The notes below the pieces were generated by a model. That model was not told the origin of the DNA, ran no database searches, and saw only the letters and a program-made list of their open reading frames with translations. Shown piece by piece: positions 9,201 through 12,500 of a DNA stretch of 12,500 nucleotides (the stretch's first letter is position 1; every line of letters begins with the position of its first letter). Source of the DNA: Penaeus vannamei (taxonomy: Eukaryota > Arthropoda > Malacostraca > Decapoda > Penaeidae). The stretch spans positions 15,898,501-15,911,000 of the forward strand of contig NC_091564.1 in assembly GCF_042767895.1 (NCBI RefSeq), written 5' to 3'. Made by a program: the position numbers and the translations under genes.

Positions 9201-11939
9201 TGAAACCTTAGGAGAAGTTTGCATCAGCAGGAACTGTATAGAAAAAAATCATTTTGCTGAAACACAATGTCTGATGTATCAGAATTTTGACATTAAAAGT
9301 ATAAAAAGGAATTTTTGTATAAACAAATATATATCTATTCTAGTTACAATGCAGGTGTGGAGGTTGAAGTGTGGTCACAGCTGCCTCAGGGATCAGGTCT
9401 AGGAGGAAGCAGTCTTCTTGCTGGAACTCTAGTGTCAGCAATGGCTGTGCTGTTAGGCCATCCACCTCCATCCCACTCTCACCTTGTGCATGCAACACTT
9501 ACTATTGAGCAGAGACTAACCACAGGAGGAGGATGGCAAGATCAGGTAAGGTTGATACAAGTATATGAATTGATGATGTAAGTTTATGACTGGGTATATG
9601 CATGCTTAGTAGGAGTCTAAAATCCATGTCTTGGGTTTTGGTATATTTTGGTTAAAAAAATAAATGTGAGATCAAAATTTAGACTTGAACATATATTATT
9701 TCTTTTGAATGTAATATACCTGTATAATTACTAGTTACACCTACACATGAATTAGTTTTGATGTATTAGTAATGTATACTTATACCACTGATTTGAAAGT
9801 TTTCTGTCAGGAGTTATTTTTAAAACTGTCTATATGTAGCAGGATTTTACATTTATTTGTTTCAACAGGTGGGAGGATTAGTAGGTGGTGCCAAATTGGG
9901 TGTCAGTAATGTTGGGACACCAGTGACAGTAAATATGTACAAGATACCTCTTCCTGCAGAGATGCTGGACTTCCTTAACAATCATCTACTACTTTTGTAC
10001 ACAGGCAAGGTAACATAACCATGTCTTTCTTCTTCCCTGCTTCACCCAGTTTTTTCCTCTCTCCCTTTTTCCATCTTAATTTATTGTCTGGAATGTCTTG
10101 CAGTGGCATTGAAGAATTTGTGATAAGTATGCTTTGACCTTTGACCTTTTAGTTTTAAATTGCTTGTGATAGAAAAATGATTTTCATATGAAAAAATATT
10201 GATGGATAAATAAATACTGTAAATAAAAGTAACTTTAGCCATTGTATATAAATGCACATACATGTTTGTTATAATGTAAATTTTTGTGTGATATTGCCAG
10301 CATTTGATTTGTGTCTGTTGGTTTAGGATTTGATACTGAAATTAGTAAAATTTTGGCATTCAGGTCCCTTTCATTGAGCTCATCTTTTTGTGATTAGCTG
10401 TTTGTTTTTTGCATGTTTCTATATCTATTTCTATATTTTTCCATTTTAATGCAATATGAGTATACAAGATATTTTTTTTTTTTTTTCATTTTTATTTATT
10501 TATTTATTATTATTATTATTATTTTTAAAAAATTAGAATTGCAAATATTTTCCATTAAAAGGAATTACACTAGTCCATACTCTCTGAATGTTCTCATTAT
10601 TTATCAGATGATCATCAAGCTCATATCTTTGATCAGGCCAAGTATCAAAATTTACGCTGATAAAAATAAGTTGGGTCACTTGGTAGGATTACTTAGTATT
10701 TCTAGTCAACATAAAACCATCATATTTTTAGTTTTTCAGAATACCATTCTTCAAGTAAGTAATTTTAAGTAATTAGGAGGTTTCCTGTTATATGGACATA
10801 TTGGCACAAGCATTTCTGTGACATACCATCATAACTGAATAACATCTTTACCACAGTTTTTTGTTAATCTTATGACCCTTCTCTTAAGAATGCCCTTTTG
10901 TATATTATTTTTTTCTGCATATTTAAATCTAATATAAGCAGTACAGTAATACTCCAAGGAACCAAAGCAATTTCTGATTTGTATTGATTCACAGGTCCGG
11001 CTTGCCAGAAACTTGCTGCAAACTGTCATTCGCAACTGGTATGCACGGGACTCCACCATCATTGAGTGCTTCTCCAAACTCCAACGGTTAGCCATTGATG
11101 CAGCTGCAGCAGTGTTGGAAGGGGACAGGAAGGAATTAGGGCACTGTATAGATAAATATTGGAGCCTCAAGAAGATGGTTGCTTCTGGTTGTGAGCCTGG
11201 CAAGGTGAGATTTGTGGATTAAGGAGGAATGAGAGGAGAGAAGAAAGCAAGAATTTGAGATGGACAGACAGACAGACAGAGTAACACACCCCTGCATACA
11301 CACATGCATACACGCAAGCACACACGCACAAGCATGCAACCTCAAGTCCACCTCCACCCACATCCACACCCACACCCACATACCCACATACCCACATACC
11401 CACATAACCCCCCCCCCCACACACACACACACACACACACACTCACGCAGACGCAGATGCAAATAGAGAAAGAAAAAAGAGTTGAGGGAAGGGAGGAAGG
11501 TGGGAGATAAGAGTAAAAGTAAAAAAGACAGATATACACAGAGTGAGAGACAGACAGACACATACAGACACAGAGAGAAAGAGAAAGAGAGAAATTCAGT
11601 GGGAGATGGGGAAGAGTAAAAGTAAAAAAGAAGAAGAAAGAAAAGAAAAATATAGTAAACCGACATTCAATTAACAAATTTCAGGTAATGAAACTGATGT
11701 CATCCTTGAAGAATCACTGTCTAGGAATGTCCTTAGCTGGTGCTGGAGGAGGAGGCTACCTTTATGCCCTGAAGACCCTTTCAAACCCTCTCCCAAGTGA
11801 CGTGATTCCAGAAGAGCTGAGCATTGACGCAGTAGAGATCGATCAGGAAGGGTTAGAGCTGTGGGTTGGAGGAGAAGCCCTCCAGACCCCAGATAATGAA
11901 GAGATTCTAACTGCTGAAAAGTTGAGGAGTCTACAGTAA
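184..11939 (+). CDS. FCSK: L-fucose kinase (fucokinase), complete 15-exon coding region
   Basis: Spliced CDS: join of 184-274, 553-758, 1791-1970, 3563-3782, 4759-4910, 5066-5205, 5333-6162, 6446-6633, 7676-7810, 8038-8220, 8358-8593, 9344-9545, 9869-10009, 10995-11204, 11685-11939. The lengths sum to 3369 nt (1122 aa plus TAA) with every junction phase-compatible and GT-AG. The enzyme phosphorylates L-fucose at C1 with ATP (EC 2.7.1.52) in the cytosol, feeding GDP-fucose salvage. Seen in the sequence: GVGSGGATINAL (73-84) and PLDRCTYYGTDSG (266-278) of the L-fucokinase/pyrophosphorylase-like domain; NTDWPVFMKRTGLSPDILW (479-497) after a beta-helix-like stretch; GGLRSGPAANPQW (649-661); GHMP motif 1 PARIDLAGGWTDTPP (746-760); ATP loop LPQGSGLGGSS (867-877); TTGGGWQDQ (913-921); and GHMP motif 3 LAGAGGGGY (1055-1063). 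Length and domain order match animal FCSK. Plant and Bacteroides homologues are bifunctional; this one is probably kinase only (see findings). Confidence 0.93.
553..758 (+). CDS. FCSK: FCSK coding exon 2, nucleotidyltransferase-like signature
   Basis: Residues 31-99. The acceptor is TTTCCAG at 546-552; joining to the last base of exon 1 gives a Glu codon. It contains GVGSGGATINALLVAVERLS (73-92), the glycine-rich signature shared by FCSK, plant FKGP and FPGT proteins near the start of the pyrophosphorylase-like fold. The exon ends ...NHTT with donor ACG|GTATTT at 759, phase 0. Confidence 0.92.
759..1790 (+). other. intron 2 (1032 nt)
   Basis: AT-rich intron between exons 2 and 3. A 65-codon open stretch at 1008-1205 has no recognisable product and is not flanked by usable coding context. 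No RNA gene or mobile element was recognised. Confidence 0.8.
1791..1970 (+). CDS. FCSK: FCSK coding exon 3, degenerate sugar-nucleotide binding loop
   Basis: Residues 100-159, phase 0 at both ends. The acceptor CCAACAG at 1784-1790 was chosen over the AG at 1798 and later ones because it gives an alignment without gaps to vertebrate FCSK (TTISSELVYNSRFLVVHHGR against the human T-V-V-T-S-D... segment). Residues 112-132 (VVHHGRVLAHSP then GGSPFLYVP) occupy the place where active pyrophosphorylases carry a GG-x-S-x-R-x-P type loop; that pattern is absent here. Donor AAA|GTAAGT at 1971. Confidence 0.88.
2091..2165 (+). repeat. compound TA / ATGT / ATCT tetranucleotide microsatellite
   Basis: A TA run, then GTAT units (about 2103-2120), TA-rich spacer, and ATCT units (about 2139-2157, one changed to CTGT). 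It directly abuts the pyrimidine tract on its 5' side. Confidence 0.9.
2166..3116 (+). repeat. polypyrimidine pentanucleotide tract, TTTTC to CTCTT to CCCTT
   Basis: About 950 bp of almost pure pyrimidine on the + strand. The segments are: irregular T/C lead-in (2166-2210); TTTTC units (about 56 copies, 2211-2490, one CTCTT variant at 2356); CTCTT units (2491-2533); a mixed TCTC/CTCTT zone (2534-2640); then TTCCC units (2641-3110) with an interrupted island at 2781-2836 holding three TGTCCC variants and CTTCA units. Purine interruptions are rare (A at 2696, G at 2873 and 2949). Open frames of 350 or more codons cross it in all three + frames because a 5-nt unit has no stop codon in any frame. 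They are not genes. Confidence 0.97.
3563..3782 (+). CDS. FCSK: FCSK coding exon 4, pyrophosphorylase-like domain core
   Basis: Residues 160-232 plus one base. The acceptor TTCTTGCAG ends at 3562, phase 0. GVWVTSLDAFIP (167-178) corresponds to the conserved G-V-W-V-x-S-x-D segment of animal FCSK, with Asp174 equivalent to the UDPGP-fold acidic position. HHGTVITDGRKNIL corresponds to the N-H-G-V-Y-L-T-D segment in human FCSK. Donor ATGA|GTAAGA at 3783, phase 1. Confidence 0.92.
3783..4758 (+). other. intron 4 (976 nt)
   Basis: AT-rich intron with consensus donor GTAAGA and acceptor TTGTTACAG. No gene, RNA or repeat structure recognised. Confidence 0.8.
4759..4910 (+). CDS. FCSK: FCSK coding exon 5
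   Basis: Residues 233-283. The acceptor at 4758 (ACAG|AGGAAG) completes a Lys codon with the last base of exon 4; the AG two bases later would break the frame. It holds PVISGLVFLSASLTEQLL and PLDRCTYYGTDSG (266-278), strongly conserved with vertebrate FCSK (P-L-D-A-C-T-Y-L-G-L-D-S-G). Donor CAG|GTATGT at 4911, phase 0. Confidence 0.94.
5066..5205 (+). CDS. FCSK: FCSK coding exon 6
   Basis: Residues 284-329 plus two bases. Begins VSLYFDLLLPL, matching the Q-L-S-L-F-F-D-I-L segment of human FCSK. The middle (SGVEEKEYLSGQCGAM) is less conserved. Introns 5 (155 nt) and 6 (127 nt) around it are the shortest here apart from intron 10. Acceptor TTCCAG at 5065; donor CCAG|GTTGGT at 5206, phase 2. 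Confidence 0.92.
5333..6162 (+). CDS. FCSK: FCSK coding exon 7, large exon: beta-helix and domain linker
   Basis: Residues 330-606 plus one base, from a strong acceptor (TTTTTTTTCAG ending at 5332). Residues 386-428 show hexapeptide-like spacing of small and hydrophobic residues (AYIEGSV...FIVDSWIGKDV), as expected for the left-handed beta-helix that follows the pyrophosphorylase-like fold in this family. NTDWPVFMKRTGLSPDILW (479-497) matches the W-x-E-F-F-K-K-T-G segment of vertebrates. The rest (500-606) is a charged, probably helical linker. At 830 nt it is by far the largest exon. Donor CAA|GTGAGT at 6163, phase 1. Confidence 0.93.
6446..6633 (+). CDS. FCSK: FCSK coding exon 8, GGLRSGPAANP segment
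   Basis: Residues 607-669. Acceptor TTTCATAG ends at 6445. Contains ANIADLLGCMAAG and GGLRSGPAANPQW (649-661), nearly identical to the same stretch in human FCSK and one of the best family identifiers outside the kinase motifs. Donor AAA|GTACGT at 6634, phase 0. Confidence 0.95.
6634..7675 (+). other. intron 8 (1042 nt)
   Basis: AT-rich intron, donor GTACGT, acceptor TATGTACAG. Nothing recognisable inside. Two AGs four bases apart (7675 and 7679) sit at the acceptor; only the first keeps the frame. Confidence 0.8.
7676..7810 (+). CDS. FCSK: FCSK coding exon 9, helical linker to the kinase domain
   Basis: Residues 670-714, phase 0 at both ends. Starts LGNQSGAMELMFDTCKSWM. Contains EDLIRAARHYERASQIVI, matching human L-V-R-A-A-R-H-Y-E-G-A-G-Q-I. 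The start at 7676 is set by phase: the neighbouring AG at 7679 would shift the frame. Donor TTG|GTAAGT at 7811. Confidence 0.9.
8038..8220 (+). CDS. FCSK: FCSK coding exon 10, GHMP kinase motif 1
   Basis: Residues 715-775. PARIDLAGGWTDTPP (746-760) is GHMP motif 1, which shapes the sugar-binding side of the active site, followed by YEQGGAVLNIAIK as in other fucokinases. Acceptor CTTGCAG at 8037; donor AAG|GTGAAG at 8221, a weaker match than its neighbours. Reading through intron 10 would reach a stop at 8335. Confidence 0.95.
8358..8593 (+). CDS. FCSK: FCSK coding exon 11
   Basis: Residues 776-853 plus two bases. KKPIGARVRFIPEP (779-792) matches human R-R-P-I-G-A-R-A-R-R-I-P-E-P, and VAPGALVKVVLL matches H-A-P-G-A-L-L-K-A-A. 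Acceptor TTTTATAG at 8357; donor GCG|GTAAAT at 8594, phase 2, so the Arg codon is split. Confidence 0.93.
8594..9343 (+). other. intron 11 (750 nt)
   Basis: AT-rich intron with donor GTAAAT and acceptor ATTCTAG. A possible hAT-like transposon remnant begins near 9162 (listed separately). Nothing else recognised. Confidence 0.8.
9162..9270 (+). mobile_element. possible hAT-like MITE remnant (weak)
   Basis: The sequence CAGTAGTTCCCAAAATGTG from about 9162 resembles the CAGTGGTTCYCAAA termini typical of hAT-family non-autonomous elements, and AGGAACTG about 70 bp downstream is a partial inverted match. No clear 8-bp target duplication or complete opposite end was seen, so this may be chance. 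Confidence 0.2.
9344..9545 (+). CDS. FCSK: FCSK coding exon 12, GHMP kinase ATP-binding loop
   Basis: Residues 854-921. LPQGSGLGGSS (867-877) is GHMP motif 2, the phosphate-binding loop (P-x3-G-L-G-x-S-S). TIEQRLTTGGGWQDQ (907-921) matches the L-E-Q-V-L-T-T-G-G-G-W-Q-D-Q of vertebrates and includes the acidic residues Glu909 and Asp920 expected around the active site. The acceptor at 9343 (TTCTAG|T) completes the split Arg codon; the AG at 9353-9354 would lose conserved YNAG and break phase. Donor CAG|GTAAGG at 9546. Confidence 0.95.
9546..9868 (+). other. intron 12 (323 nt)
   Basis: Short AT-rich intron, donor GTAAGG, acceptor TTTCAACAG. Nothing recognisable inside. Confidence 0.8.
9869..10009 (+). 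CDS. FCSK: FCSK coding exon 13 (small, 47 codons)
   Basis: Residues 922-968, phase 0 at both ends. VGGLVGGAKLG continues directly from TGGGWQDQ, and FLNNHLLLLYTGK matches L-N-D-H-L-L-L-V-Y-T-G-K of human FCSK. Being short and phase 0, it could in principle be skipped without a frameshift, but this would remove core kinase sequence. Acceptor TTCAACAG at 9868; donor AAG|GTAACA at 10010. Confidence 0.93.
10135..10147 (-). promoter_or_regulatory. perfect DR1 nuclear-receptor type site
   Basis: TGACCTTTGACCT on the + strand is AGGTCA-A-AGGTCA on the - strand: two perfect half-sites separated by one base, the consensus bound by HNF4 and RXR/USP-containing dimers. Binding is inferred from the sequence alone. 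Confidence 0.4.
10472..10526 (+). repeat. T15 tract followed by TTTA and ATT microsatellite
   Basis: T15 at 10472-10486, then TTTA units (about 10491-10507) passing into ATT units up to about 10525. Confidence 0.9.
10995..11204 (+). CDS. FCSK: FCSK coding exon 14, GHMP kinase C-terminal lobe
   Basis: Residues 969-1038, 70 codons, phase 0 at both ends. RLARNLLQTVIRNWYAR (970-986) matches human R-L-A-R-N-L-L-Q-D-V-L-R-S-W-Y-A-R, and KYWSLKKMVASGCEP matches S-Y-W-E-Q-K-K-L-M-A-P-G-C-E-P. Acceptor TTCACAG at 10994; donor AAG|GTGAGA at 11205. Confidence 0.95.
11205..11684 (+). other. intron 14 (480 nt), largely simple-sequence DNA
   Basis: Donor GTGAGA, acceptor AAATTTCAG. About 11221-11645 is compound microsatellite, so almost the whole intron is repeat. 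Open frames on both strands here have only His/Thr-rich or Cys/Val-rich low-complexity products. Confidence 0.9.
11263..11645 (+). repeat. compound GACA / CA / CCCACATA / poly-C / GA-rich microsatellite
   Basis: GACA units at 11263-11280. CA-rich sequence. Four perfect tandem copies of the octamer CCCACATA at 11375-11406. C11 at 11408-11418. An AC run at 11419-11442. GA-rich purine sequence with a second GACA block near 11549-11560. An imperfect duplication at 11500-11528 and 11600-11631. Confidence 0.95.
11685..11939 (+). CDS. FCSK: FCSK coding exon 15, GHMP motif 3 and C-terminus
   Basis: Residues 1039-1122 and TAA at 11937-11939. LGMSLAGAGGGGYLYAL contains GHMP motif 3, LAGAGGGGY (1055-1063), matching human S-L-A-G-A-G-G-G-G-F. 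DAVEIDQEGLELWV corresponds to the H-L-V-E-V-D-T-Q-G-L-S-L-K segment near the human C-terminus. The tail after it (GGEALQTPDNEEILTAEKLR) is less conserved. Acceptor ATTTCAG at 11684. Confidence 0.95.
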   Translation, partial: VMKLMSSLKNHCLGMSLAGAGGGGYLYALKTLSNPLPSDVIPEELSIDAVEIDQEGLELWVGGEALQTPDNEEILTAEKLRSLQ

Positions 11940-12041
11940 AAGGTTCGGTGGGTGTAAGTTTAAAATAGATGCGAGTTTTGGTTTGACTTGTTTTGAATCA
12001 CTGTTGATACTAAATATGAATATGGGTAAGTTCGTAAATGA

Positions 12042-12047
12042 AATAAA
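12042..12047 (+). promoter_or_regulatory. proximal poly(A) signal candidate AATAAA
   Basis: Canonical hexamer 103 bases after the stop codon, followed by a T-rich stretch (about 12078-12088) that could serve as the downstream element. It would give a short 3' UTR of about 120-130 nt. Confidence 0.5.
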
Positions 12048-12386
12048 ATGTTACAGAATGTGAGTTGAAAGAGGTATGAGTTTTTATTTGATGAATATAA
12101 AATAATTTGTGGTGCTAAATATTAAATGAGTAATTGTGAATTTGTAAGTGTGATTTTTATTAAAGTCTTGGTATATTTTAAGGGTGATATGTTGCAATAC
12201 AGTATTTTCTTGTAGTATATTTTGTGGTACCTTTTATATTTGAGTAGATGAAGAATAGAATACTATATAAATTATTGATACTATTTTTGTTAATAATGAC
12301 AAGATATTTTCCCACAAATTTCCATGAATAACAACCAACATGCAATGTAATATGTTTAGTAGATGTTGCATGGTACTGTTGTTGCT

Positions 12387-12392
12387 AATAAA
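12387..12392 (+). promoter_or_regulatory. distal poly(A) signal candidate AATAAA
   Basis: Second canonical hexamer 448 bases after the stop, possibly giving a longer 3' UTR that would include the ATTAAA variants at 12121 and 12159. Confidence 0.35.
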
Positions 12393-12500
12393 CTAAAGAC
12401 AAGGAAAAAATCATCCATAATGCATCTGTTCACCCTAGACTTGGGTATTTTTCTACTTGAGGTTGGATTGAATATGTTGCCATATTTATGTGAAAGCAGT

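Larger units (their letters stand above)
10010..10994 (+). other. intron 13 (985 nt)
   Basis: AT-rich intron with donor GTAACA and acceptor GATTCACAG. Contains a perfect DR1 half-site pair at 10135, the 14-nt palindrome TTTTCATATGAAAA at 10181-10194, and a T/ATTT/ATT microsatellite at 10472. A 119-codon frame across the microsatellite is low-complexity and not a gene. Confidence 0.8.
11940..12500 (+). other. 3' UTR and downstream flank
   Basis: AT-rich, no open frame of note on either strand. Contains AATAAA hexamers at 12042 and 12387 and ATTAAA variants at 12121 and 12159. No sign of another gene before the window ends. Confidence 0.75.

Noticed and set aside
9354..9354. AG at 9353-9354 as the acceptor of exon 12
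   Set aside because: It would drop the conserved YNAG residues and does not complete the split Arg codon in phase; the AG at 9342-9343 does both.
10413..10772. 119-codon open frame in intron 13
   Set aside because: Phe/Ile/Tyr-rich translation of a T-rich microsatellite and flanking AT-rich intron, with no recognisable motif.
11375..11406. CCCACATA tandem copies as a CRISPR-like array
   Set aside because: Four direct octamers without spacers are an ordinary minisatellite in a eukaryotic intron.
11136..11677. Several low-complexity open frames on both strands (His/Thr-rich and Cys/Val/Phe-rich)
   Set aside because: They come from CA/TG, GACA and purine microsatellites within intron 14, and on the minus strand overlap exon 14 antisense.

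Overview
The window holds one complete animal gene on the + strand. It encodes L-fucose kinase (FCSK/FUK), which makes fucose-1-phosphate in the GDP-L-fucose salvage pathway. I could place 15 coding exons between 184 and 11939. All 14 introns are GT...AG, and the exon phases join into one open frame of 1122 codons plus TAA (1115 if the second ATG at 205 is used). The product aligns from end to end with vertebrate FCSK (about 1084 aa). It has an N-terminal fucose-1-P guanylyltransferase-like domain, a beta-helix/linker region, and a C-terminal GHMP sugar-kinase domain with all three GHMP motifs present. Residue numbers below count from the ATG at 184; subtract 7 for the ATG at 205.

Layout: 1-183 is upstream/5' UTR sequence with a likely 3' splice site just before the start. 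Exons 1-7 (184-6162) encode the pyrophosphorylase-like half and the beta-helix. Exons 8-9 (6446-7810) encode the helical linker with the conserved GGLRSGPAANP segment. Exons 10-15 (8038-11939) encode the kinase domain. The 3' UTR and flank follow, with candidate poly(A) signals at 12042 and 12387. No second gene, tRNA or rRNA is visible on either strand.

The non-coding part is AT-rich and heavy in simple repeats. Intron 3 carries a nearly pure pyrimidine pentanucleotide tract of about 950 bp that changes in steps from TTTTC to CTCTT to CCCTT units. Intron 14 carries a compound GACA / CA / CCCACATA / poly-C / GA-rich microsatellite. Intron 13 has a T15 plus ATTT/ATT block and, separately, a perfect DR1-type nuclear-receptor half-site pair. 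Long open frames running across the intron 3 and intron 14 repeats are artefacts of repeat periodicity.

Organism: a metazoan. Intron sizes (127-1592 nt), AT-rich introns and a very high microsatellite load suggest an invertebrate, perhaps an arthropod such as a decapod crustacean, but this is inference and I cannot name a species. The most interesting points are a kinase half that looks intact beside a pyrophosphorylase half whose nucleotide-binding GG-S-R-type motif appears lost, the graded pentanucleotide tract, and the DR1 element. I did not find a convincing undescribed system.
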